DNA from: Burkholderiales bacterium
Lineage (GTDB): Bacteria > Pseudomonadota > Gammaproteobacteria > Burkholderiales > Burkholderiaceae_C
Length of the DNA: 64,000 bases
Assembly (NCBI GenBank): GCA_025350145.1
Contig: JANXYH010000101.1
Span: forward strand, 1-64,000
Direction: 5' to 3'
This document shows positions 10,152 through 18,546 of the stretch, piece by piece; position 1 is the stretch's first letter, and each line of letters opens with the position of its first letter. The notes beneath the pieces were generated by a model. That model saw only the letters and a list, made by a program, of their open reading frames with translations, had not been told where the DNA came from and did not search any database. A program made the position numbers and the translations under genes.

Positions 10152-11804
10152 ATGTTCTCCCACCTGAAGCGCTCGACCAAGCGTTTGCTGCTGCTGCTGG
10201 CCCTGCTGCCGTCGGCGGTGGTGCTGATGGGCAGCGTCTACATGCTCGGCATGGCGACGCTGGAGGGCCAGCCGCGCACCCTGCTGGAGTCGCTGCAATG
10301 GGCGGCCGAGACCCTGACCACCACCGGCTACGGCCACGACAGCCATTGGCGCCATCCGCTGATGGCGCTGTACGTCATCCTCGGGCAGTTCCTCGGCCAG
10401 TTCCTGGTCTTTCTGATCTTTCCGATCTTCGTCCTGCCCTATGTCGAGGAGCGCTTCGAGGTCAGGCTGCAGCGCGCCCTGCCGGAGATGAGCGGCAAGG
10501 TCTTGTTCTACCGCCACGGCCTGGCGTTGGAATCGCTGCTCGACGAGTTCAGGCGCAAGGGCAGCCCCTGCGTGATCCTTGAGGAAGACATCGCCACCGC
10601 GCGCAACCTGCGCGACCGTGGCCATGACGTGGTGCTGGGCCGGGTCGACGACGACCCGCGACTGCTGGCCCGGGTGCAGCAGGCGCGGGCGGTGGTTGCC
10701 AACGCCAGCGACCATGCCAATGCGGCGTTTGCCATGGCGGTGCGCGAGGCCGGGTTTACCGGGCCGCTGTTTGCGCTTGCGGCTGAGCCGCTGTACCGCG
10801 CGCCGATGTTGCAGATTGGCGCGACCGAGGTGTTCACGCCCTCGCACGCGCTGGGCGCGGCGCTGGCCTCGCGTGCCAGCCAAAGCATCAGCCCGCCGGC
10901 CGAGGGCCTGCACCTGCTGGGCAACAGCCTGGCGATGGCCGAGTTCAGGGTGGCCGCCGAGAGCCAGCTCGCCGGGCGCCGGCTGGGCGAGCTGCAGTTG
11001 CGCGACCGGCATGGCGTCAGCGTGATCGGCCAGTGGCGCGGCGGCGAGTTCAGCGTCGCCGACGGTCCGAACATGCAGGTCGAGCCCGGCGCGATCCTGG
11101 TCGTGGTCGGTGCGCAGGCCAGGCTGGAGGCGGTCGAGCGCATGGCCATGCTGATCCGGCGCAGCGGCCCTATCGTCGTCGCCGGCTTCGGCGCGGTCGG
11201 GCAGAAAGTCGTCGAGCTGCTGCGCGATGCCGGTGAGACCTGTGTCGTCATCGACGTTGCCGCCGGGCCTGGCGTCGATGTGGTCGGCAATGTCCTCGAC
11301 AGCGCGGTGCTGGAGCGGGCCGGCACGCGCCAGGCCAGCGCCCTGGTACTGGCCCTGAGCAGCGACGCCGAGTCGGTGTTCGCCACCGCAGCGGTGCGCG
11401 AGTACGCGCCCGGGGTGCCGCTGATCGTGCGGGCGCTGCACACCCACAACATCAGCCGCATCTACCGCACCGGCGCCGACTTTGCGATCTCGGTCGGCCA
11501 GGTCGCGGGGCAGATCCTGGCGCACCACCTGCTGGCCGAACAGGGCACGGCGGTCGAGACCACGATCCGCGTCGGCCGGCTGGGCCCCGGCAGCCTGGTC
11601 GGCCAGCATCCCTGGCGCAATGGGGCGGTAGAGCGCAGCGGCGCCAAGCTGGTCGCGGTCGAGCGCGGCAGCGAAGTGATCGTCGATTTCGACGCCGGCT
11701 TTACGCTGCGCGCCGACGATGTCGTGTTCGTCTGCGGCACTGCGGCCAGCCTGGCGCAGTACCAGCGTGAGTTCGACGCCACGCCACCTGTCGGCGGGCT
11801 GTGA
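10152..11804 (+). CDS. Two-TM potassium channel with two RCK (TrkA-N) domains
   Basis: The 550-residue protein has a transmembrane helix (about residues 11-33), a pore loop with the K+ selectivity filter TTTGYG (residues 56-61) and a second helix (about 68-95), giving the minimal 2TM channel. Two cytosolic ligand-binding RCK/TrkA-N domains follow: the first from about residue 114 and the second with a clear nucleotide-binding motif VVAGFGAVGQKV near residue 340. The tail (from about 460) resembles a TrkA-C module. This layout fits the ligand-gated K+ channel family that sets membrane potential and osmotic balance. It ends 3 bp before the next gene, so the pair are likely co-transcribed. Confidence 0.9.
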   Translation: MFSHLKRSTKRLLLLLALLPSAVVLMGSVYMLGMATLEGQPRTLLESLQWAAETLTTTGYGHDSHWRHPLMALYVILGQFLGQFLVFLIFPIFVLPYVEERFEVRLQRALPEMSGKVLFYRHGLALESLLDEFRRKGSPCVILEEDIATARNLRDRGHDVVLGRVDDDPRLLARVQQARAVVANASDHANAAFAMAVREAGFTGPLFALAAEPLYRAPMLQIGATEVFTPSHALGAALASRASQSISPPAEGLHLLGNSLAMAEFRVAAESQLAGRRLGELQLRDRHGVSVIGQWRGGEFSVADGPNMQVEPGAILVVVGAQARLEAVERMAMLIRRSGPIVVAGFGAVGQKVVELLRDAGETCVVIDVAAGPGVDVVGNVLDSAVLERAGTRQASALVLALSSDAESVFATAAVREYAPGVPLIVRALHTHNISRIYRTGADFAISVGQVAGQILAHHLLAEQGTAVETTIRVGRLGPGSLVGQHPWRNGAVERSGAKLVAVERGSEVIVDFDAGFTLRADDVVFVCGTAASLAQYQREFDATPPVGGL

Positions 11805-11807
11805 GGC

Positions 11808-12569
11808 ATGTGCCAGTTGCTGGGCATGAACGCCAACACGCCGACCGACGTGATGTTCTCCTTCGCCGGCCTGGCCGGGCGGGCCGATGAGCACAAGGAC
11901 GGCTTCGGCATCGCCTTCTTCGAGGACCCCGGCCTGCGCCTCTTCGTCGACCACCATGGCGCCCGCCATTCGGCGATTGCCGAACTGGTCAAGCGCTACC
12001 CGATCAAGAGCGGCAACGTCATCGCCCATATCCGCAAGGCCACACAGGGCCGGGTGGCGCTGCAGAACACCCATCCGTTCGTGCGCGAGCTGTGGGGCCG
12101 CTACTGGGCCTTTGCCCACAACGGCGACCTGAAGGGCTTTCGCCCGCGCCTGCACGGCGCTTTCAGGCCGGTCGGTGACACCGACAGCGAGCACGCCTTC
12201 TGCTGGCTGATGCAGGAGCTGGCCAAGGCCCATGCGGCGGTGCCCACGGCCCTGGAACTCAGCCGCACCCTGGCCGAGCTCTGCCTGGCGCCGGCCGGCC
12301 ACGGCAGCTTCAACTTTCTGCTCTCCAACGGCCAGGCGCAGTGGGCCCATGCCAGCACCCGTCTGCACTGGCTGGAGCGGCACCATCCGTTCGGCGCGGC
12401 GCGGCTGCGCGACCAGGACTTGAGCGTCGACTTCGGCGCCCTGACCCAGGCCAGCGACCGCGTCGCCCTGGTCGCCACCGAGCCCCTGACCGCCGACGAG
12501 GGCTGGACCGCCTTCGCCCCGGGCGAGTTGCGCATCCTGCGCGACGGCCGCTCACAACCGGCCGTCTAG
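11808..12569 (+). CDS. Class II glutamine amidotransferase (YafJ-like)
   Basis: The 253-residue protein begins MCQLLGMNANTP. After Met removal Cys2 becomes the N-terminal nucleophile of an Ntn-type glutaminase. DGFGIAFFED, IAHIRKATQG and the glutamine-binding FAHNGDLKGF are all in the family order. It would release ammonia from glutamine, or act on a gamma-glutamyl substrate; stand-alone YafJ-type proteins have no firmly assigned acceptor. It starts 3 bp after the K+ channel stop. The last codons lie inside the first copy of a 28-bp tandem repeat, so the C-terminus itself may be the product of a local duplication. Confidence 0.88.
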   Translation: MCQLLGMNANTPTDVMFSFAGLAGRADEHKDGFGIAFFEDPGLRLFVDHHGARHSAIAELVKRYPIKSGNVIAHIRKATQGRVALQNTHPFVRELWGRYWAFAHNGDLKGFRPRLHGAFRPVGDTDSEHAFCWLMQELAKAHAAVPTALELSRTLAELCLAPAGHGSFNFLLSNGQAQWAHASTRLHWLERHHPFGAARLRDQDLSVDFGALTQASDRVALVATEPLTADEGWTAFAPGELRILRDGRSQPAV

Positions 12570-12600
12570 GCCCGGCCGCTCACTACCGGCCGTGTAGGCC
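12545..12600. repeat. Two tandem 28-bp copies, each a hairpin
   Basis: Positions 12545-12572 and 12573-12600 match at 26 of 28 bases. Each copy contains CGGCCG, an 8-nt spacer and CGGCCG, so each can fold into a GC hairpin. The first copy contains the stop codon of the amidotransferase. The pair may act as a terminator; it may also be a slippage product. Confidence 0.75.
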
Positions 12601-12633
12601 CGGCTGCGGTGCTGAACGGCGCCTAAGCAGCCC

Positions 12634-12684
12634 AAGGCGGCGCTGGATCTGCATGGCCTGCGCAACCCTGGCAAGGTGGTTTGA
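12634..12684 (+). pseudogene. Possible C-terminal relic of an FAD-linked oxidase gene
   Basis: One frame here reads KAALDLHGLRNPGKVV followed by TGA. This resembles the conserved C-terminal end of GlcD/DLD-type FAD-linked oxidases (ALDPxGLxNPGKV). The frame is closed 19 bp upstream (TGA at 12613-12615), so at most a short remnant survives. The match is brief and could be chance. Confidence 0.3.
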
Positions 12685-12752
12685 CTGGCCTTGGCCCATG
12701 ACCCGGCCCTCTGCCGGCGCACCTGCCGCGCGGGCGCGGCCGCCGGCCGGAT

Positions 12753-14249
12753 TCAGGGCTCGAAGCGCAGGTGGCCGTCGGCGATCCGGCCGAACTTCAG
12801 CGCCATCAGGTCGGTCAGGTAGTTCTGGCTGAGGATCCAGGGCTGGCGCTGGCCCTGCTTGGGCAGCACATCGAGCGAACGCTGGAAATAGCCCGAGGAG
12901 AAATCGACCCAGGGCTTGAGCGCCATGTCGGCCTCGTCCGAGCGCGGCGTGACCACCTTGGCGCCGCTGCTCTCCATGTGCCTGAGCAGGCGGCAGACCC
13001 AGTTCGCGGTCAGGTCGGCCTTGAGCGTCCAGGAGGCGTTGGTGTAGCCGAAGGCGGCGGCCAGGTTGGGCAGATCGCGGTACATCGCGCCTTTGTAAGT
13101 GACCAGGTTGCCGGGCCGCACCGCCACCCCGTCCAGGCTCACCACCAGGCCGTTGGCGGCCTGGAGTTGCAGGCCGGTGGCGGTGACGATGATGTCGGCG
13201 CCGAGTTCGGCACCGCTCTTCAGGCGGATGCCGGTCGGGGTGAAGCAGGCGACATGGTCGGTGACCATCGCCACCTTCTGCGCCCGCACCGCCTTGAACA
13301 GGTCGCCGTCGGGCACCAGGCACAAACGCTGCTCCCAGGGCTTGTAGCGCGGCGTGAAATCGCGGGCGATGTCGGCCTGCGGCCCCAGCGCCTGGCGCAA
13401 TTCGCCCAGCAGCAGGGCCTTGATGCGCTCGGGCCGGCGCCGCGCCATGCGGAACACCAGCATACCCAGCAGCAGGTTCTTCCAGCGCAGCAGGCCATGG
13501 GCCAGGCGCTCGGGCAGGCGCCCACGCAGCCGCGCCGCGACCGGGTCGCGGGCCGGCCGGGCGACCATGTAGGTCGGCGAGCGCTGCAGCAGCGTGACAT
13601 GGGCGGCGGTCTCGGCCATGGCCGGCGCAAGCGTCACGGCGGTGGCGCCGCTGCCGATGATGACGACGCGCTTGCCGGCGTAATCCAGCGCCTGCGGCCA
13701 ATCCTGCGGGTGGACGATCGTGCCGGCGAAATCGGCCATGCCGGGGAAGTCGGGCGTGTAGCCGCGGGCATAGCTGTAGTAGCCGCCACAGAGGAACAGA
13801 AAGCGGCAGCGCAGGCGAATCAGTTCGGCCTCGTCGCCGCGCTGCAAGGTCACTGTCCAGAGCTTGTCGGCGCTGGACCAGTCGGCCGAGCGGGCGGCGT
13901 GGCGGTAGCGGATGTGGCGCCCGATGCCGTGCTCGGCGGCGGTGTCCTGCAGGTAGCGCAGGATGTCCGGGCCGTCGGCGATCGACTTCTCGCCGCCCCA
14001 GGGGCGGAACGGGAAGCCCAGCGTGTACATGTCCGAATCCGAACGCACGCCGGGGTAGCGGAACAAATCCCAGGTGCCGCCCAGGCGCTCCCGGCCTTCG
14101 AGGATCGCGAAGCGGTGGTTCGGACAGCGCTGCTGCAAACGGCAGGCGGCGCCGATGCCGGACAGACCGGCGCCGACGATCAGCACGTCGAGGATGGCAT
14201 CGGCATTGGCATCAGACGGGTGGTCAGGAACGGTCGGCATGGCGGGCAT
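12753..14249 (-). CDS. Baeyer-Villiger-type flavin monooxygenase
   Basis: The 498-residue protein has an FAD Rossmann motif (VLIVGAGLSGIGAACRL, from residue 22), the GGTWDLFRYPGVRSD segment typical of class B monooxygenases, the fingerprint FAGTIVHPQDWP (family FxGxxxHxxxWP) and a second NADPH Rossmann motif (VVIIGSGATAV). It would insert one oxygen of O2 into a ketone or oxidise a heteroatom, using NADPH. MPAMPTVPD contains a second Met at residue 4 as an alternative start. It is divergent from the gentisate dioxygenase, with 176 bp between starts. The substrate is unknown. Confidence 0.88.
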   Translation of the reverse strand: MPAMPTVPDHPSDANADAILDVLIVGAGLSGIGAACRLQQRCPNHRFAILEGRERLGGTWDLFRYPGVRSDSDMYTLGFPFRPWGGEKSIADGPDILRYLQDTAAEHGIGRHIRYRHAARSADWSSADKLWTVTLQRGDEAELIRLRCRFLFLCGGYYSYARGYTPDFPGMADFAGTIVHPQDWPQALDYAGKRVVIIGSGATAVTLAPAMAETAAHVTLLQRSPTYMVARPARDPVAARLRGRLPERLAHGLLRWKNLLLGMLVFRMARRRPERIKALLLGELRQALGPQADIARDFTPRYKPWEQRLCLVPDGDLFKAVRAQKVAMVTDHVACFTPTGIRLKSGAELGADIIVTATGLQLQAANGLVVSLDGVAVRPGNLVTYKGAMYRDLPNLAAAFGYTNASWTLKADLTANWVCRLLRHMESSGAKVVTPRSDEADMALKPWVDFSSGYFQRSLDVLPKQGQRQPWILSQNYLTDLMALKFGRIADGHLRFEP

Positions 14250-14425
14250 CGTTGAGGTCGGTCTGCCCAGTATCGGGCCGCCGCCGCGCCGCCCCGGTTG
14301 GCCGGACTACAGAGCCCCACTTGCCTGGCCGCCCGGCGCGACGGCAGGGTTCAAAATTGCGGCGCTGCGGCCCGGCTGCGGCGCTGCCGCCGGCCCGCCG
14401 GCATCCCCTGAGCGAAAGCCCCGCC

Positions 14426-15469
14426 ATGTCCGACCTCGGTCGCCTCGAAGATCTGCCCGCCGACTACGTGTCGGCACTGCGCGCCAAGAACCTGGTGCCG
14501 CTGTGGCCCAGCCTGCGTGGCGTGCTGCCGCCGAACAGGCCGATCCCGAACACCCGGGCCACGCTCTGGCGCTACCAGGACATTCGGCCGCTGCTGCTGC
14601 AGGCCGGCGAGCTGACCCCGATCGACAAGGCCGAACGGCGGGTGCTGGTGCTGGCCAACCCCGGCCATGGCCTGGACAAGATGCAGGCCAGCGCGGCGAT
14701 GTACCTGGGCATGCAGTTGCTGCTGCCCGGCGAATGGGCGCCGTCGCACCGCCACACGCCGAACGCGGTGCGGATGGTGGTCGAGGGCACAGGCGCCTGG
14801 AGCACGGTCGACGGGCAGAAGTGCGAGATGGTTCGCGGCGACCTGATCCTGACGCCCACCGGGCTGTGGCACGAGCATGGCCATGACGGCGATGTGCCGG
14901 TGGTCTGGCTGGATGTGCTGGACCTGCCCTTGGTCTACTACCTGGAGGCCAGCTACCACGTCAACGGCGGGCGCCAGGCGGTGCTGCCCGGCCAGGGCGA
15001 GCGCGCCTATGGCCACGGCGGGCTGCTGCCGACGCCGGTGTTCCAGCGCTCGACCCAGGCCTATCCGATGCTGCGCTACCCCTGGGCCGAGGCGCGCGCG
15101 GCGCTGCTGTCGCTGGCGGCCGACCGGCCAGCTTTGGACGCCGTGCAGATCACCTACAGCAACCCCGAGACCGGCGGCCACGCCGAGAACATCCTCGGCT
15201 TCTACGCCCTGATGCTGCGCCCCGGCCAGACCCTGGCGCTGCCGCCGCGCTCGCCGGCCAGCGTCTACCACCTGATCGAGGGCGCGGCCAGCGTCAGCGT
15301 CGCCGCCCAGCGCTTCGACCTGGTCGAGGCCGACACCTGCTGCGCGCCGGGCTACACCCCGGTCACCCTGGCCAACCCCAGCGCCAGCGCGCCGGCCTTC
15401 GTCTTCATCGCCGATGAGACACCGCTGCACCAGAAGCTGGGCGTGTACGAGGTCTGGCCAGCCGATTGA
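14426..15469 (+). CDS. Gentisate 1,2-dioxygenase
   Basis: The 347-residue bicupin opens the ring of gentisate (2,5-dihydroxybenzoate) with O2 to give maleylpyruvate. The metal-binding cupin motif is clear: SHRHTPNAVRMVVEG with the His pair, then GDLILTPTGLWHEHGH supplying the third His. A degenerate second cupin follows in the C-terminal half. The ATG at 14426 (MSDLGRLEDLPADYVSALRA) was chosen over an open stretch back to 14252 because the family begins close to this point. The next pathway enzyme, a maleylpyruvate isomerase-type GST, lies downstream on the same strand at 16642, but a toxin-antitoxin pair on the opposite strand lies between them. No fumarylpyruvate hydrolase was found nearby. 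Confidence 0.9.
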   Translation: MSDLGRLEDLPADYVSALRAKNLVPLWPSLRGVLPPNRPIPNTRATLWRYQDIRPLLLQAGELTPIDKAERRVLVLANPGHGLDKMQASAAMYLGMQLLLPGEWAPSHRHTPNAVRMVVEGTGAWSTVDGQKCEMVRGDLILTPTGLWHEHGHDGDVPVVWLDVLDLPLVYYLEASYHVNGGRQAVLPGQGERAYGHGGLLPTPVFQRSTQAYPMLRYPWAEARAALLSLAADRPALDAVQITYSNPETGGHAENILGFYALMLRPGQTLALPPRSPASVYHLIEGAASVSVAAQRFDLVEADTCCAPGYTPVTLANPSASAPAFVFIADETPLHQKLGVYEVWPAD

Positions 15470-15641
15470 GGTGCCGCCCGCATTCAGCCGACCAGAACTG
15501 GTAGCGACCGTCGGTATCGGCCTGGGCGTCGCGCTCTCAGCCTTGGTCTGCAGCCGCGCATACAGGGCTCTCCCTGGTTGTGTCTCTGCCTCATTCTCGG
15601 GTGAGGTCAGCGGCGCCTTGCCCTGGCGCAAGGGTTGGTGG

Positions 15642-16139
15642 CTACGCCTCGCGCAGCGCCTGGTTGACCGTGGCCAGCATCAGGCACAGGGTCATGGGCT
15701 GGATGGGCGAGGCGATGAAGCCGCGCGAGAGGTAGAAGCGCCGGGCCTGTTCCGAAATGGCGTGCACCAGCAGCGCGGTGACGCCCGCAATATCGGCGGC
15801 CTGGATCGCGCGCCGGATGGCGTCGTTGAGCAGCGCGGTGCCAATGCTCTTCTGCTGGTGGTCCTTGTGGATGGCCAGCCGGCCGAGCACCAGCACCGGC
15901 ACCGGGTCGGGCCGGTTGCGCCTCAGGGTGGACAGCGCCTCGGTGTGTCCGATAGCGCCGGCGGCCAGGCAGCAGTAGCCGATGACGGTGTCACCCTCGC
16001 ACACCACGTAGGTGCGGGATGAGCCATTGGCCTGGTTCTTGGCCGCGCGGCGTTTCAGCCAGTCGTCCAGCGAAGGCTCGCCGCTGTCGAAGTCGGCGAG
16101 CCGGTGCTGGACGGCCAGCGGTTGCGGCGCCGACAGCAT
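15642..16139 (-). CDS. GNAT-family acetyltransferase toxin (TacT-like)
   Basis: The 165-residue GNAT protein follows a DUF1778 protein on the same strand, the arrangement of TacAT-type toxin-antitoxin modules in which the toxin acetylates aminoacyl-tRNA. Typical segments are SGEPSLDDWLKRRAAKNQ near the N-terminus, VLGRLAIHKDHQQKSIGTAL (acetyl-CoA binding, Q/R-x-x-G-x-G/A region) and RRFYLSRGFIASP at the C-terminus. A GTG at 16151, whose GTGA overlaps the antitoxin stop, would give four more residues and translational coupling; the ATG at 16139 is the conservative choice. It sits between two gentisate genes and points the other way. Confidence 0.87.
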   Translation of the reverse strand: MLSAPQPLAVQHRLADFDSGEPSLDDWLKRRAAKNQANGSSRTYVVCEGDTVIGYCCLAAGAIGHTEALSTLRRNRPDPVPVLVLGRLAIHKDHQQKSIGTALLNDAIRRAIQAADIAGVTALLVHAISEQARRFYLSRGFIASPIQPMTLCLMLATVNQALREA

Positions 16140-16147
16140 CGGCGCCG

Positions 16148-16450
16148 TCACTTCAGGCGTTGGCCAGCGGCGGTGTCCCAGGGCGCACCGGCCTTGAGGG
16201 TGCGGCGCAGGCGGTCGGTGGGCGCGGGCGGCTCGTCGAGCATCGCCTGGAAGGCGGCAAAGCCCTTCGTGTCGAGGGCGAAGTAGGTCTGGTCGAGCAG
16301 CACGTTCTCGGCCTGCCGGCAGGCGGCTTCGAGCATGAAGTCCGAGCGGCTGCGACCCAGGCGGTCGGCGGCCTGGTCGATCAGGTCGCGTTGCCCTGCC
16401 TTGGCGCGGATGCTGATCGTGACGGGCTCTTGGGCTTGGGCTTGGGCCAT
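16148..16450 (-). CDS. DUF1778 antitoxin (TacA-like, ribbon-helix-helix)
   Basis: The 100-residue protein has the DUF1778 N-terminal ribbon-helix-helix: VTISIRAKAGQRDLIDQAAD, then GRSRSDFMLEAACRQAENVL. The C-terminal tail (QAMLDEPPAPTDRLRRTLKA) is the part that wraps the GNAT toxin in this family. It would neutralise the acetyltransferase and bind the operator upstream to repress the operon. The only apparent promoter region lies between 16450 and about 16640 and contains a perfect inverted repeat at 16487-16509. Confidence 0.87.
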   Translation of the reverse strand: MAQAQAQEPVTISIRAKAGQRDLIDQAADRLGRSRSDFMLEAACRQAENVLLDQTYFALDTKGFAAFQAMLDEPPAPTDRLRRTLKAGAPWDTAAGQRLK

Positions 16451-16486
16451 GTGGCGCTTTCGCGTACTGCGGTTTGGGTGTCGAAA

Positions 16487-16509
16487 TTGTATGTTGTTTG
16501 TCCATACAA
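16487..16509. promoter_or_regulatory. Operator-like inverted repeat of the toxin-antitoxin operon
   Basis: Arms TTGTATG and CATACAA are perfect complements separated by 9 nt, 37 bp upstream of the DUF1778 start. The stretch is AT-rich against the local background. It is a likely binding site for the ribbon-helix-helix antitoxin, inferred from position and symmetry. Confidence 0.6.
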
Positions 16510-16641
16510 CGGCACAGACCTGGCCCGCGATGCTGGCAACGTGTGAGACTTCACCTCGCCGGCACCTTCGTTGGCCTGCCAGTCCAACGACAGCGCCACC
16601 ACCGCAGCCCAGGCGCTCAACCGCCTTCAGGACATCACCCC

Positions 16642-17283
16642 ATGCAGCTCTACAGCTTCTTTCGCAGCGGCACCTCGCACCGGCTGCGCATTGCCTTGGG
16701 GCTCAAGGGCCTGGGCGTCGACTACCTGCCGGTCGATCTGCCCAAGGAGCAGCACCTGGGTGCGGCCTTCCTGGGCGTGAACCCGCAGGGTTTTGTACCG
16801 GCGCTGCGGCTGGACGATGGCCAGGTGCTGATCCAGTCGCCGGCGATCATCGAGTGGCTGGACGAGGCCTACCCCGAGCCGCCGTTGCTGCCCGCCGACC
16901 GGCTGGACCGTGCCAGGGTTCGGGCGCTGGCGGCGGTGGTCGGCTGCGATGTCCACCCGCTCAACAACCGGCGCATCCTGCAAACCCTGCGCCAGCAGTT
17001 CCAGGCTGACGAGGCGACCATCAATGGCTGGTGCGGGCAATGGATCGCTGCCGGTTTTGACGCCATCGAGGCGCTGCTGGCGGCTGACCCGCTGCGCGGC
17101 GACTTCTGCTTCGGTCAGGCGCCGACGCTGGCCGATGTCTACCTGGTGCCGCAGGTCGAGAGCGCGCGGCGCTTCAAGGTCGAGCTCGGCCGCTGGCCGC
17201 AGATCGCGGCGATCGATGCCGCCTGTGCCAACATCCCGGCCTTTGCCCGGGCTGCGCCGCTGCGCCAACCCGACGCGGCCTGA
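16642..17283 (+). CDS. Maleylpyruvate / maleylacetoacetate isomerase (zeta-class GST)
   Basis: The 213-residue protein has the zeta GST active-site signature SFFRSGTSHRLRIAL (residues 5-19; family SSCSxRVRIAL with Ser as catalytic residue), the glutathione-binding NPQGFVPAL and SPAIIEWLDE, and an alpha-helical C-terminal domain with FCFGQAPTLADVYLVPQ. It isomerises maleylpyruvate to fumarylpyruvate in the gentisate route, or maleylacetoacetate in the homogentisate route. Proximity to gentisate dioxygenase favours the first. The ABC importer genes follow directly. Confidence 0.88.
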   Translation: MQLYSFFRSGTSHRLRIALGLKGLGVDYLPVDLPKEQHLGAAFLGVNPQGFVPALRLDDGQVLIQSPAIIEWLDEAYPEPPLLPADRLDRARVRALAAVVGCDVHPLNNRRILQTLRQQFQADEATINGWCGQWIAAGFDAIEALLAADPLRGDFCFGQAPTLADVYLVPQVESARRFKVELGRWPQIAAIDAACANIPAFARAAPLRQPDAA

Positions 17284-17352
17284 GCCGCCTGAGCCACCAG
17301 AGCCGCCACAGCCGCACCCTTGCCCGTTTCGACACCGCATGAGGAGACCACT

Positions 17353-18522
17353 TTGAACCACAGACGCGCCTTCATCGCCCTGACCCTGGCTGCTCTGGGC
17401 GCCAGCGCCGCCCTGGCCGCCGACCCGATCAAGATCGGCCTGGTGCTGCCGATGTCGGGGCCCTTTGCCGCCTACGGCAAGCAGATCGAGCATGGTGTCA
17501 AGCTCTACCTGGCCGCGCATGGCGAGATGGTCGGCGGGCGCAAGGTCGAGCTGATCTTGAAGGACGACAGCCCGGGCACCGCCGGCGATGTCAGCAAGCG
17601 CCTGGCGCAGGAGCTGGTGATCAAGGACAAGGTCGACATCCTGGCCGGCTTTGGCCTGACGCCGGCCGGCTTTGCGGTCGCACCGGTGGCCACCGAGGCG
17701 AAGAAGGCGATGGTCATCATGAACGCCGGCACCTCGTCGATCACGACCAAATCGAACTACATCGTCCGCACTTCGATGACCCTGCCCCAGGGCACCGCGC
17801 CTATCGCTGCCTGGGCGGCGAAGAACGGCATCAAGAAGGTCTTCACCCTGGTGGCCGACTTCGGCCCCGGCCACGACGCCGAGGCGCAGTTCAAGAAGAC
17901 CTTCGGCGAGGCCGGCGGGCAGGTGGTTGGCGAGGTCAGGGCGCCGGTCAAGAACCCGGACTTCGCGCCTTTCTTGCAAAAGATCAAGGACACCAAGCCC
18001 GACGCGGTGTTCATCTTCTTCCCGCCGGGCTCGGAGACCATCGCCTTCATGAAGGGCTTTGCCGAGCGCGGCCTGGCGGCGGCCGGGATCCGCCTGATCG
18101 CCACCGGCGATTTGTCCGACGAGGACACGGTCGATGCGATTGGCGACCCGGCCCTCGGCCTGATCACGTCGTTCCATTACTCCGAGGTCCACAAGTCGGC
18201 CGAGAACAAGGCTTTTGTCGAGGCCTACTACAAGGCCTTCCCCAAGGACCGGCCGAACTTCATGGCCGTGGGCGGCTACGACGGCATGCAGTTGATCGAC
18301 CTGGCGCTGAAGAAGACCGGCGGCAACGCCGATGGCGACAAGCTGATCGAGGCCGCCAAGGGCCTGAAGTGGATCAGCCCGCGCGGCCCGGTGAGCATCG
18401 ATCCGGAGACCCGCGACATCATCCAGACCGAGTACCTGCGGCGGATCGAGAAGATCGGCGGCAAGCTGCAGAACGTCGAGTTCGACCAGATCAACGAGTT
18501 CAAGGATCCGGGCAAGCAGTGA
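17353..18522 (+). CDS. Branched-chain-type ABC transporter periplasmic binding protein
   Basis: The 389-residue periplasmic protein belongs to the LivJ/ANF-type family: after a signal peptide (MNHRRAFIALTLAALGASAA...LAA) comes IKIGLVLPMSGPFAAYGKQI, the usual first strand. The start is taken as TTG at 17353, because GAGGAG at 17341 sits at ideal spacing and the residues before it do not look like a signal peptide. It leads a binding protein-permease-permease-ATPase-ATPase operon next to gentisate genes, so the ligand is plausibly an aromatic acid rather than an amino acid. That is inferred from context; the ligand pocket was not analysed. Confidence 0.9.
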   Translation: MNHRRAFIALTLAALGASAALAADPIKIGLVLPMSGPFAAYGKQIEHGVKLYLAAHGEMVGGRKVELILKDDSPGTAGDVSKRLAQELVIKDKVDILAGFGLTPAGFAVAPVATEAKKAMVIMNAGTSSITTKSNYIVRTSMTLPQGTAPIAAWAAKNGIKKVFTLVADFGPGHDAEAQFKKTFGEAGGQVVGEVRAPVKNPDFAPFLQKIKDTKPDAVFIFFPPGSETIAFMKGFAERGLAAAGIRLIATGDLSDEDTVDAIGDPALGLITSFHYSEVHKSAENKAFVEAYYKAFPKDRPNFMAVGGYDGMQLIDLALKKTGGNADGDKLIEAAKGLKWISPRGPVSIDPETRDIIQTEYLRRIEKIGGKLQNVEFDQINEFKDPGKQ

Positions 18523-18546
18523 TCTTGGCGACTGCGGCGCGCGGCC

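Noticed and set aside
7069-12386. Very long antisense open frames (921 and 849 codons) opposite the reductase and channel genes
   Set aside because: They are typical GC-rich shadow frames, with His/Gln/Arg/Gly-rich translations and no domains.
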